Source of the DNA: Sphingomonas_Q fennica_A
GTDB taxonomy: Bacteria > Pseudomonadota > Alphaproteobacteria > Sphingomonadales > Sphingomonadaceae
Assembly (NCBI GenBank): GCA_036946415.1
Contig: JAQIJD010000004.1
Span: 202,307 to 266,306 of the forward strand
Direction: 5' to 3'
DNA: 64,000 nucleotides
Both the position numbers and the translations under genes were made by a program. The notes below the pieces were generated by a model, which was given only the letters and a program-made list of their open reading frames with translations, ran no database searches and was not told the DNA's origin. The number at the start of each line of letters is the position of its first letter. Within the stretch, counting starts at the first letter, position 1. Shown here piece by piece: positions 10,075 through 17,702 of the stretch.

Positions 10075-10451
10075 GCCACGGTCCAGTGGACGAGCAGCGG
10101 CTCGCCGGGGGCGGCGTGGCGCTCCTCGCGCCGCACCCGCCGGCCGCGCTCCCGCGCCAGTTCGGCCAGCACCAGATAGTCGCTCCAGCGGGTGACGCCG
10201 TGGAGCGGCGCCGTGGGCGCGACGAGGCTGTCGACCCAGGCGCGCATCGGATCGGCGGGTAGCGCCACCAGCCGCTCGCCTGCCGCCCGCGCGGCGATCG
10301 CCAGCGCGCGCGATCGGGGCAGCGCCGGATCGAACAGCATCGTGCCGCCCGCCGCGGGCCGCGCCGCGGCGGCGGGGGCGGCGACGAGACCGGCGGCGAG
10401 CGCCGCGCCGCCGAGGCCGATCGCGGTGCGGCGGGTGCAGGGGGCGTCCAT
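10071..10451 (-). CDS. Small Tat-exported protein of unknown function
   Basis: 126 residues. The N-terminus MDAPCTRRTAIGLGGAALAA is a twin-arginine signal with an Ala-rich h-region and a likely cleavage after APAAAA. The mature part is short, with GVTRWSDYLVLAEL and a basic stretch, ending PLLVHWTVA. I do not recognise the family. It is locked between a cytochrome c gene (TGATG overlap) and the GMC gene (ATGA overlap), so it should be made in step with them. It may be a structural or export partner of the neighbouring redox proteins; this is inference. Confidence 0.7.
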   Translation of the reverse strand: MDAPCTRRTAIGLGGAALAAGLVAAPAAAARPAAGGTMLFDPALPRSRALAIAARAAGERLVALPADPMRAWVDSLVAPTAPLHGVTRWSDYLVLAELARERGRRVRREERHAAPGEPLLVHWTVA

Positions 10452-10846
10452 CAGCGCGGGCCTTTCCGGGTGAGATAGTCGGCGATCAGGCCGAGTTGCG
10501 CGTCGCTCGCCTCGCCGCGCGGGATGGCGGGCATGTTGCCGATGCCGGCGCGCACCGCCGCCAGCACATAGTCGCGATCGAGGTCGGTGCGCTTTTCCAG
10601 TTCGGCCGGCTGATCCTTGCCCAGCCGGCGGGCGAGCAGGCCGGTACCCATCCCCATCGCCTCGTGGCACATGCCGCATTTTTCGTGGAACAGCGCGCGC
10701 CCGTCCGCCGGTCCGGCGCCGGCGGCATGCGCCTTCTGCCCCGTCACCACCGGCGGCATGGCACCGCCCACCGGCGCCGGTTGCGGCGCGACCTGCGCCA
10801 GCGCGGCGATCGGCAGTGCGGCGGCGATCGTCAGCAACCGCCTCAT
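10451..10846 (-). CDS. Periplasmic cytochrome c, partner of the upstream flavoprotein
   Basis: 131 residues with a Sec signal (MRRLLTIAAALPIAALAQ) and one haem site CGMCH near residue 57. A distal Met is likely in NMPAIPRGE near residue 104. Its start overlaps the flavoprotein stop by ATGA. In p-cresol methylhydroxylase and eugenol hydroxylase a small cytochrome c takes electrons from the VAO/PCMH flavoprotein, and the same arrangement is seen here. Its electron acceptor is presumably another periplasmic cytochrome. Confidence 0.88.
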   Translation of the reverse strand: MRRLLTIAAALPIAALAQVAPQPAPVGGAMPPVVTGQKAHAAGAGPADGRALFHEKCGMCHEAMGMGTGLLARRLGKDQPAELEKRTDLDRDYVLAAVRAGIGNMPAIPRGEASDAQLGLIADYLTRKGPR

Positions 10847-12399
10847 GCCCGCGCTCCCTTCACGCTGCCGACCCCGCTCTTGCCCGGCGCGATGATATTG
10901 TTGGGATCGAGCGCCTTCTTCACCCGGTCGTTCAGCCGGCGCAGCGCATGGCCGTTGAAATCATAGGTGTCGGCGACGGTATCCATATAGTCGAGATGGG
11001 TGCGATATTCGCCGTAGCCGTGGGCCTTGGCATCGGCGATCAGCGCGCGCAGGAACGGATCGACGCGGGCCATGAACGCCGGATCGTCCTTGTTGAGCAG
11101 CACCGCGTTGACGTTGATGAGGTGGCGCTCGCCGAAGGCGAAGCTGGTCTGCGGGTCCATGCCGAACTCGCGGTAGCGGGCGTAGGCGCGGCCGAACTGT
11201 TCCATCGCGAGGCGGCCCGATTGCGGCAGGATCGGGCTGAAGCCGATATGCCCGCCGCGCCCGCCGAACCAATTGGCGTTCTGCATCGGAAAGGTCATCG
11301 GCACGCCCATCCAGCCGCCCTGCATCGGCGGCACCGGATCGCCCCGCCGCCAGATCGTCGGCTTCAGGCTCATCGGCGACAGCCCCTTCATCGCCTGTTC
11401 GAGGATCGGATAGGCCGCATCCGTGATCGCCTGCCGCCCGTAGAGCCGGATCGAGACGCCCCACCAGCCGAGGCCGAATTTCTTGCGGATCGTGGCGATC
11501 GTCGCGTCGGTCAGCGGCTTGCCCGGCTCCACCCACTGGTCGCGCGTCGAGACGACGTTGGCGGCGCGCAGCCAATTGCCGATCGTGGGCGATTGCTGGA
11601 GCACGCCTTCGCGGCGGAGCGCGCCGATCGTGTCGATCAGCGGCGCCAGATCGCTCATCCGGTCCATCTCGACATCGAAGCCGCGGACCTGTTCGGGCTC
11701 GGGCATCAGCCACAGGTTCGCCTTGGTGACGATCCCGAAATTGGACTGGCAGAACAATTGGTCCCACGCCGGGCCGAAGCCGTAGCGGTAGAGCCCCCAG
11801 GTGGAGGCGTTGCCCATCGCCCCCATGCCGGTGCGGACGATGTCGCCGTCGGGCAGCACCACCTCCATCCCGCACAGCTTGGTGGTGTTCTCGCCATAAG
11901 GCGTATAGCCGAGGCCGCGATCGAGCGCGTTGCCGATCACCGATCCCCAGCTGTTGCCGGGCACCGAAAGCCACAGCGGCACCTTGTTGGCCTGGAGATA
12001 ATCGTAGAGATCGTAGAAGCCGACACCGGGTTCGAGCAGGACGACGCCATTCTCGCGGTCCAGCTCGATCTTCTTCATCCGCGACAGATCGACGATCACC
12101 GATCCCGACAGCACCGGCGCAGTGCCGCCATAGCCGAGATTCTTGCCGCGGCTGATCGGCCATAGCGGCACGCGATGCTCGGCGGCGATGCGGACGATCG
12201 CCTGCACCTCCTGCGCCGTTGCCGGGGCCACCGCGGCGAGCGGGCGGTGGCCCCCCTCGTCCACCGCGAATTTGTCGGCATAGGCCTCGCGGTCGGCATC
12301 GTCCGCGAACACGTAAGCCGCGCCCACCGCACGCTCGAACGCCTTCAGCGCGCGCGCCGCGGTGGCCGCGGTCAGGCCGGGGGGGAGCGTCTCCGCCAC
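10843..12399 (-). CDS. VAO/PCMH-family FAD oxidoreductase (4-alkylphenol or 4-hydroxybenzyl type)
   Basis: 518 residues with the FAD-PCMH fold: PLWPISRGKNLGYGG near residue 78, LEPGVGFYDLYDYLQ near 122, and GNALDRGLGYTPYGEN near 156. The C-terminal cap ends ALDPNNIIAPGKSGV, as in vanillyl-alcohol oxidase. The family oxidises para-substituted phenols through a quinone methide. The catalytic Asp170 of vanillyl-alcohol oxidase aligns with Glu here (TPYGE). The segment matching its FAD-linking His reads GERHLINVNAV, without the His pair, so FAD may be non-covalent. With the adjacent cytochrome c it is likely a dehydrogenase rather than an oxidase. Confidence 0.85.
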   Translation of the reverse strand: MAETLPPGLTAATAARALKAFERAVGAAYVFADDADREAYADKFAVDEGGHRPLAAVAPATAQEVQAIVRIAAEHRVPLWPISRGKNLGYGGTAPVLSGSVIVDLSRMKKIELDRENGVVLLEPGVGFYDLYDYLQANKVPLWLSVPGNSWGSVIGNALDRGLGYTPYGENTTKLCGMEVVLPDGDIVRTGMGAMGNASTWGLYRYGFGPAWDQLFCQSNFGIVTKANLWLMPEPEQVRGFDVEMDRMSDLAPLIDTIGALRREGVLQQSPTIGNWLRAANVVSTRDQWVEPGKPLTDATIATIRKKFGLGWWGVSIRLYGRQAITDAAYPILEQAMKGLSPMSLKPTIWRRGDPVPPMQGGWMGVPMTFPMQNANWFGGRGGHIGFSPILPQSGRLAMEQFGRAYARYREFGMDPQTSFAFGERHLINVNAVLLNKDDPAFMARVDPFLRALIADAKAHGYGEYRTHLDYMDTVADTYDFNGHALRRLNDRVKKALDPNNIIAPGKSGVGSVKGARA

Positions 12400-12409
12400 G
12401 ATGCCGCGC

Positions 12410-13897
12410 TCAGACGGCGAGCGTCGCGGGGGCGGCGTCGAGCAGGATGGTCTTGGATTCCAGATATTCCATCAGCCCCTCCTCGCCGCCTTCGCGGCCG
12501 AGGCCGGATTGCTTGAAGCCGCCGAACGGAAGCGTGAAATCGCCCTTGAGGCCGTTCTGCGCGATCGTGCCGGTGCGTACGCGCCGGGCGATGCGATAGG
12601 CGGCATCGGCATCGTTGGTGAGGACCGAGCCCGACAGGCCGTAGATGCTGTCGTTGGCGATGCGGATCGCATCCTCCTCGTCCTCGCAGGGGATGAGGCT
12701 GAGGACCGGGCCGAAAATCTCCTCCTGCGCGATCGTCTGGTCGTTGGAGACGTTGGCGAACAATGTCGGCTCGAGGAAATAGCCGCGGTTGAACTGCGTG
12801 GCGCGCGCCCCGCCGGTCAGCATGTCGGCACCCTCGGCCTTGCCCTTGGCGATATAATCCTCGACGCGCTCGAGCTGGCGCTGCATCGCCAGCGGGCCCA
12901 TCCGCGTCTCCGGATCGTCGGAGTGCCCCAGGCGGATCTGCTTCATCTCGCCCGCGATGGCGTCGGCCAGCTCGTCGTGGCGGGTGCGCGGCACGATCAC
13001 GCGGCTCAGCATCGCGCAGACCTGGCCGGACATGATGCTGATCGTGTTGGCGAGCAGTTTCGCCGCCTGTTCGGTCGCAAAATCGTCGCGCACGATCGCG
13101 GCGGACTTGCCGCCCAGCTCCAGCGAGCAGCGCGCGATCCGCTCCCCGCAGACGCTGGCGATGCGGCGGCCGGCGACGGTCGATCCGGTGAAGCTCACCT
13201 TGTCGACGCGGGGGTTGCGGACGAGATAGTCGGCCGCCTCGCGGTGCGAGGGGACGAGATTGACGACGCCCGCCGGGATGCCCACCGCCTCGGCCGCCTC
13301 GGCGATGATATAGGCCTCCAGCGGCGTTTCGGGCGAGGGCTTCATCACCACGGTGCAGCCCGCCGCCAGCGCCGGCGCCACCTTGCCCGCCATGATCGCA
13401 TAAGGCGCGTTCCAAGGCGCGATCGCCGCGACGACGCCGACCGGTTCGTAGGCGATCACGCCTGCCGCCGCCATCATCGAGGCGACGGGCTTCTCGAACT
13501 GGAACTTCTCCGCGACGTTGGCGACGTTGGTGAAGGTGGCGGTGCCGCCGCCGACCATCATCGGCGCGAAGGAGGCGAGGCCGCCGACCTGTGCGGTCCA
13601 GGCCGCGGCCAGCTCGCTCTGCCGCTCGGCCAGCGCCGCGCCCAGCGCGCGGATCAGGCGGATGCGCTCTTCCGGGCGGGTGCGGCTCCACGGACCGGCG
13701 AAGGCGCGGGCGGCGGCGTCGACCGCGGCATCCATATCCGCCTCGCCGCCCTCGGCGACGATCGCCACCACCTGTTCGCTGTTGGGGGATACGACCTCGA
13801 TCGTGCCGCCGCCGGCGGGGGCCACCCAGCGGCCATCGATATACAGGCTCGTCGGATGCGCGATCGACACGCCGTCCGGCAGAAGGTGCTCGGCCAT
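12410..13897 (-). CDS. NAD(P)-dependent aldehyde dehydrogenase
   Basis: 495 residues of the ALDH superfamily. Motifs: IAPWNAPYAIMAGKVAPALA, the GSTVAGRRIA loop after VSFTG, the catalytic Glu in LELGGKSA, the catalytic Cys in SGQVCAM, and QEEIFGPVLS. It is the first gene of the minus-strand operon, 10 bases before the flavoprotein gene. A TAACAATTGTGG site lies 69 bases upstream of its start. In this setting it would oxidise an aromatic aldehyde (for example a vanillin- or hydroxycinnamaldehyde-like product) to the acid. The substrate is inferred from neighbours only. Confidence 0.88.
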   Translation of the reverse strand: MAEHLLPDGVSIAHPTSLYIDGRWVAPAGGGTIEVVSPNSEQVVAIVAEGGEADMDAAVDAAARAFAGPWSRTRPEERIRLIRALGAALAERQSELAAAWTAQVGGLASFAPMMVGGGTATFTNVANVAEKFQFEKPVASMMAAAGVIAYEPVGVVAAIAPWNAPYAIMAGKVAPALAAGCTVVMKPSPETPLEAYIIAEAAEAVGIPAGVVNLVPSHREAADYLVRNPRVDKVSFTGSTVAGRRIASVCGERIARCSLELGGKSAAIVRDDFATEQAAKLLANTISIMSGQVCAMLSRVIVPRTRHDELADAIAGEMKQIRLGHSDDPETRMGPLAMQRQLERVEDYIAKGKAEGADMLTGGARATQFNRGYFLEPTLFANVSNDQTIAQEEIFGPVLSLIPCEDEEDAIRIANDSIYGLSGSVLTNDADAAYRIARRVRTGTIAQNGLKGDFTLPFGGFKQSGLGREGGEEGLMEYLESKTILLDAAPATLAV

Positions 13898-13965
13898 ATC
13901 ATCTCTCCCAGCGGCCGGCGCCTCCGGGCGTCGCGGCTCGTCACTGCGCGAGTCCTAGCCATTCA

Positions 13966-13977
13966 TAACAATTGTGG
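13966..13977. promoter_or_regulatory. Candidate regulator site TAACAATTGTGG
   Basis: Contains the perfect 8-bp palindrome ACAATTGT and matches TAAC-N4-GTTA with two mismatches. It lies 69 bases upstream of the aldehyde dehydrogenase operon, in the 110-base gap after the marR stop. Related sites are at 14510, 19835, 27572, 27594 and 29761. Confidence 0.45.
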
Positions 13978-14007
13978 CAATCCCGGCCGTGGCGGCGCGG
14001 GCGAAGA

Positions 14008-14487
14008 TCAGGCGCCGGCGGGCTTTTCCCAGGCCGTCGTGCGGCGGATCATCTTCTCCACGATGCGGTCGAGCCGGGTCCGTTCGGCGGCGGTCAGATC
14101 GGCGAAGATGAAGTCGGCCACCGCCTTCATCTCGGGCGTCATCGCCTCGTGCGCGGCCCAACCGGCGGCGCTGAGGCGGAACGGCTTGCGGCGGCGGTTG
14201 CTGGCATCCTCGACCTGCTCGACCCAGCCGCGCGCATGCAGCCCGGCGAGCGCGCGGCTGACGTTCATCGGCTGCATCCCGATCAGCTCGGCCAGCGCGT
14301 GGCCCGCCGCCTGCCGCTCGCCGCCCAGCGCCATCAGCACGCGCAATTCGTTGGGGCTGACGCCCTCCGGCGTCGCCACCGCATCCGACATCGGCCGGTT
14401 GAGCAATGTCGCGAACTTCAGCAGCTGGACGAGCAACGCCACCTCGGGCGGCATGCCTTCCGCCATCGGATCGTCCGCCTCCGCCAT
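14008..14487 (-). CDS. MarR-family transcription regulator of the catabolic cluster
   Basis: 159 residues. The winged-helix region has SPNELRVLMALGGE, then IGMQPMNVSRALAGLHARGW (recognition helix) and the wing DASNRRRKPFRLSAAG. ATG 14487 is used; ATG 14466 with GGAGG upstream is an alternative. A longer in-frame reading to 15513 runs antisense through the divergent flavoprotein gene and is rejected. It is central in the cluster, with a candidate operator 23 bases upstream, and is the natural candidate for the shared TAAC-N4-GTTA motif. MarR proteins of aromatic clusters are usually repressors released by a pathway ligand. Confidence 0.85.
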   Translation of the reverse strand: MAEADDPMAEGMPPEVALLVQLLKFATLLNRPMSDAVATPEGVSPNELRVLMALGGERQAAGHALAELIGMQPMNVSRALAGLHARGWVEQVEDASNRRRKPFRLSAAGWAAHEAMTPEMKAVADFIFADLTAAERTRLDRIVEKMIRRTTAWEKPAGA

Positions 14488-14509
14488 CCCCCGTCCCCGC
14501 CCTCGATCG

Positions 14510-14521
14510 TTGCAAATGTTA
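14510..14521. promoter_or_regulatory. Candidate operator TTGCAAATGTTA between marR and the flavoprotein gene
   Basis: On the other strand it reads TAACATTTGCAA, a degenerate TAAC-N4-GTTA site. It is in the 108-base divergent gap, 23 bases from the marR start and 75 bases from the start at 14596, so it could control both directions. Confidence 0.4.
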
Positions 14522-14595
14522 GCGTTAGCGCCATAGTGGCGCCGACGGTCGTCGTATCCGCAACGGGGGACAGGCCGCAAGGAGAGGATCGCCCG

Positions 14596-16068
14596 ATGAC
14601 CACCGAACGGTTCCTGGCGGCGGCGGCCGGCATCGTCGGCCGCGACCACGTCATCGCCGATCCCGCCGATCTTGCCCCTTATGCCCGGCTGATGCTGCCG
14701 CTGCCGGAGGCGGACCATGCGCCGGGCGGCGTCGTCTCGCCCGCCAGCGTGGCGGAGGTGCAGGCGCTGCTGCGGCTGGCGGGCGAGCAGGGCGTGTCCC
14801 TCTGGCCGACCTCCACCGGCCGTAACTTCGGCTACGGCACCAGCGCCGTCGCCACCGCCGGCCAGGTGGTGCTGGAACTGCGCCGCATGAACCGCATCCT
14901 CGATGTCGATCCGGTGCTCTGCACCGCGCTGATCGAACCGGGCGTCACCTATCAGCAATTGCAGGATCACCTGCGCGGCCTGAACCTCGACCTGTGGATC
15001 GACTTTCCCGCGCCTGGCCCGCTGGTCGGCCCGGTCGGCAACACGCTGGAACGCGGCGGCGGCACCACGCCCTATGGCGACCATTTCGCCAACAGCTGCG
15101 GGATGGAGGTGGTGCTGGCGGACGGCACCTTGCTGCGCACCGGCATGGGCGGCGTGAAGGATACGACCTCGTGGCAGGCGTTCCGCTACGGCTACGGGCC
15201 GTTCCTGGACGGCATCTTCACCCAGTCCAACTTCGGCGTCGTCACCAAGATGGGCCTGTGGCTGATGCCCGCGCCCGAAGCCCACCGGTCGGGCATGGCC
15301 GTGTGGCAGGAGCCGGGGGACATCGCCAAGCTGATCGATACGCTCCGCCCGCTCAGGCTGGACGGGACGATCGGCAATTTCGGCACGCTGGCCGATTCGA
15401 CGATCACTCTTTCCGGCATGATGAAGCGGCGCGACCTCTATGACGGGCCGGGGGCGCTGCCGCTCGCCGTCTCGCTCGCCGCGGCGCGGGCGAAGGGGCT
15501 GGGGGCGTGGCAATATTTCTTCTCGGTCTACGGCCGGCCGGACCGGATCGCGTCCGACTGGGCGGCGATCGAACGTGCCATGAAGGCGTCCGGCGGCACG
15601 CTGGTGGCCGACGTGCCCGATCCGATGCAGGTCGGCGAACTGTCGCTACGCACCTTTTCGATCCTCGACTGGGTGGGCGGGCACGGCCTCGCCTGGTTCT
15701 CGCCCGTCACCCCGATGCGGGGCGCGGATGCCGCCCGGCAGATGACGCTGGCGCGCGGCATCATGGACGTGCACGGCGTGGACTTCATGACCGGCATGAC
15801 GCTCAACGGCCGCGAGGGGCTGAACGTGATGCCGCTCGTCTACGATCGCGGCGACGCCGACAGCACCGCCCGCCACCGCGCCTGTTTCGAGGCGCTGATC
15901 GCGGGCTTCGCGGCGGCCGGCTACGGCTTCTACCGGACGGGCATCGGCTTCATGGACCAGGTGGCGCGGGTCCATGGGCAGGCGCAGATCGAGGTCAACC
16001 GGCGGATCAAGCGCGCGCTCGACCCCGGCAACGTCATCGCGCCGGGCAAGTCAGGGATACGGGCATGA
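14596..16068 (+). CDS. Second VAO/PCMH-family FAD oxidoreductase
   Basis: 490 residues, same architecture as the protein at 10843-12399: SLWPTSTGRNFGYGTSAV near residue 68, IEPGVTYQQLQDHL, GNTLERGGGTTPYGDHF near 149, and the C-terminal ALDPGNVIAPGKSGI. Here the residue matching Asp170 of vanillyl-alcohol oxidase is Asp162 (PYGDHF), so its active site is closer to that enzyme than its paralogue's. The FAD-link region reads GREGLNVMPLVYDR without the His pair. GGAG precedes the ATG. Its stop overlaps the next cytochrome c gene by ATGA. It likely oxidises a para-substituted phenol. Confidence 0.86.
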   Translation: MTTERFLAAAAGIVGRDHVIADPADLAPYARLMLPLPEADHAPGGVVSPASVAEVQALLRLAGEQGVSLWPTSTGRNFGYGTSAVATAGQVVLELRRMNRILDVDPVLCTALIEPGVTYQQLQDHLRGLNLDLWIDFPAPGPLVGPVGNTLERGGGTTPYGDHFANSCGMEVVLADGTLLRTGMGGVKDTTSWQAFRYGYGPFLDGIFTQSNFGVVTKMGLWLMPAPEAHRSGMAVWQEPGDIAKLIDTLRPLRLDGTIGNFGTLADSTITLSGMMKRRDLYDGPGALPLAVSLAAARAKGLGAWQYFFSVYGRPDRIASDWAAIERAMKASGGTLVADVPDPMQVGELSLRTFSILDWVGGHGLAWFSPVTPMRGADAARQMTLARGIMDVHGVDFMTGMTLNGREGLNVMPLVYDRGDADSTARHRACFEALIAGFAAAGYGFYRTGIGFMDQVARVHGQAQIEVNRRIKRALDPGNVIAPGKSGIRA

Positions 16069-16361
16069 GGGCATTCCTCCTCCTCGCGCTGCTGGCCGCG
16101 CCGGCCTCCGCCCAGTCCGCCGGGCAGTGGCGGGGGCCGGCGCATATCTGGGCGGCGTCGTGCGGCTATTGCCACGATGTCGGCGGGCCGGGGCCGGCGC
16201 TGAAGGGCCGCCGCCTCAATCCCGCGCTGATCGCGGCGGTGGTGCGGAACGGCGTGCCCGGCATGCCCAATTTCCACGCCGCCGAGATCGACGATCGTGA
16301 ACTGGCGACGCTGGCGAAATATGTGTCCGCGGCGCCGGCCTCGACCGCGAAGGCGAAATAG
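16065..16361 (+). CDS. Small periplasmic cytochrome c
   Basis: 98 residues with a Sec signal (MRAFLLLALLAAPASAQ) and one haem site CGYCH near residue 33; NGVPGMPNF near residue 63 carries the likely axial Met. It overlaps the flavoprotein stop by ATGA, giving a second flavoprotein-cytochrome pair in the cluster. It probably accepts electrons from the flavoprotein at 14596. Confidence 0.85.
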   Translation: MRAFLLLALLAAPASAQSAGQWRGPAHIWAASCGYCHDVGGPGPALKGRRLNPALIAAVVRNGVPGMPNFHAAEIDDRELATLAKYVSAAPASTAKAK

Positions 16362-16384
16362 GATGGCGCAGCGCAGCCCGCTTC

Positions 16385-16507
16385 CCCCGTTCGTGCCGAG
16401 TGGGGGCTGAGCGTGGCGAAGACCCGTATCGAAGCACGGCCCCGCGCGCGACCGCCCTTCGATACGGCATTTCGACTGCGCTCAATGCCTACTCAGGGCG
16501 AACGGAT
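16385..16507. repeat. REP-like inverted repeats (CGATACG family)
   Basis: A stem between GTATCGAAGCACGGCC and GCCCTTCGATACGG is set inside outer arms CCGTTCGTGCCGAG and CTCAGGGCGAACGG. It fills the gap between the convergent cytochrome c and SnoaL-like genes and resembles the copy at 30310-30425. No coding signal is seen. Confidence 0.6.
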
Positions 16508-16529
16508 GGGGGAGCCGGCCTGTCCCGAT

Positions 16530-16919
16530 TCAAAACATCGATGTCGGGTTGAGCGAATGCTCCGGCACGTCCTGGATCGCTTCCCAATGTTCGGCGATGC
16601 GGCCGCCTTCGATGCGGTACATGTCCATCACCGCCAGCCCGCGATCGCCCGGCCAGCGGCGGACGTGGACGTGGGCGACGACCATATCGTCGTCGGCGAC
16701 GAGGCGGTGGACGGTCTGTTCGGCATCGGGGCTTTCGATGCGGATGTGGCGCAGCCAGTCCTTAAGCGCCTCGCGCCCCGGCGGGGCGAGCGCGCTGTGC
16801 TGGATGTAATCCTCGGCGATGTAATCGTCGACGCGGGACGGATCCTGCGCGATCAGCACGTCGCGGTAGAGGCCCTCGACGAGCGCGACATTGGCGCGCT
16901 CCTGCTCGCTGCGGGGCAT
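16530..16919 (-). CDS. SnoaL-like (NTF2-fold) protein, paralogue of 27655-28044
   Basis: 129 residues. AAGGAGA lies upstream of ATG 16919. The NTF2-like alpha+beta barrel is suggested by an N-terminal helix (NVALVEGLYRDVL), YIAEDYIQHSALAPPG, and strands MVVAHVHVRRWPG and GGRIAEHWEAIQDVPE. It shares order and key words (DYIQHS, AHVHV, GRIAEHW, C-terminal MF) with the protein at 27655. Members of this group are predicted cyclases or aldol-type enzymes. The reaction here is unknown; the His and Asp positions suggest a cofactorless lyase or isomerase. Confidence 0.75.
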   Translation of the reverse strand: MPRSEQERANVALVEGLYRDVLIAQDPSRVDDYIAEDYIQHSALAPPGREALKDWLRHIRIESPDAEQTVHRLVADDDMVVAHVHVRRWPGDRGLAVMDMYRIEGGRIAEHWEAIQDVPEHSLNPTSMF

Positions 16920-16951
16920 CTTCTCTCTCCTTTTGATGATCGGGGGTGCCT

Positions 16952-17702
16952 GTGACGGGTCGGTTCGAGGACAGCAGCGTGTTCGTGACGGGGGCGGCGA
17001 GCGGCATCGGCCTCGCCGCCGCACACGCCTTCGCCGCGGAAGGCGCGTGGGTGACGCTGGCCGATATCGACGGGGACGGCGCCGCCGCGGCGGCCGCCGC
17101 GATCGGCCCGCGCGCCATGGCGGTGACGGTGGACGTGACCGACCGCAACGCCTGCGCTTCCGGGGTGGCGGCGGCGGTCAAGTGGCGCGGGCGGCTGGAC
17201 GTCGCTTTCAACAACGCCGGCGTGCCGTCGCGCATCACCGCCGAGTTCGAGGACATCGGCTGGGACGAGTGGCAGCGCACGATCGACGTCAATCTCGGCG
17301 GCATCTTCAACTGCCTGAAGGCCGAGGTGCCGGCGATGAAGGCGACCGGCGGCGGCACGATCGTCAACACCGCATCGGTCGCCAGCCTCGTCGGATCGGC
17401 CGGCGCCTCCGCCTATATCGCCGCCAAGCACGGTGTGGCGGGGCTGACCAAGGGCGCGGCGATCGACCTGATCCGCCACGGCATCCGCGTCAACGCGGTC
17501 TGCCCCGGCCTCGTCGCGACGCCGATGCTGGGGGGCGCTGCTCGATACGCCGATCGGGCAGGCGATGGCGGCGGGCGTGCCGCTGGGCCGCGCGGCGGAC
17601 GCGGAGGAGATCGCCCGCGCCGTGCTGTTCCTGGCCGCCCCCGAATCGAGCTATCTCGTCGGCACGCTCCTCACAGCCGACGGCGGCGTCACGCTGCAAT
17701 AG
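16952..17702 (+). CDS. Short-chain dehydrogenase/reductase with an apparent frameshift
   Basis: Classical SDR: TGAASGIGLAAAHAF (NAD(P) loop), FNNAGVPS, the Ser in NTASVASLVG, and the YIAAKHG catalytic Tyr-Lys. After VATPMLG the frame breaks at a run of six G (17530-17535). Removing one G restores the expected tail, with EEIARAVLFLAAPESSYLVG and TADGGVTLQ, ending at 17702. The locus is 3n+1 bases long, consistent with one inserted base. GTG 16952 follows GGGGG; GTG 16946 is an alternative. It diverges from the SnoaL-like gene by about 30 bases. It probably oxidises a pathway alcohol. Sequencing error is more likely than inactivation. Confidence 0.75.

Noticed and set aside
14008..15513. A single 501-residue protein combining an N-terminal extension with the MarR domain
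   Set aside because: The extension is antisense to the flavoprotein at 14596; a normal MarR start exists at 14487.
17530..17535. Calling the SDR at 16952 a true pseudogene
   Set aside because: One base in a G6 run restores a full conserved tail, and similar homopolymer breaks occur in other conserved genes.
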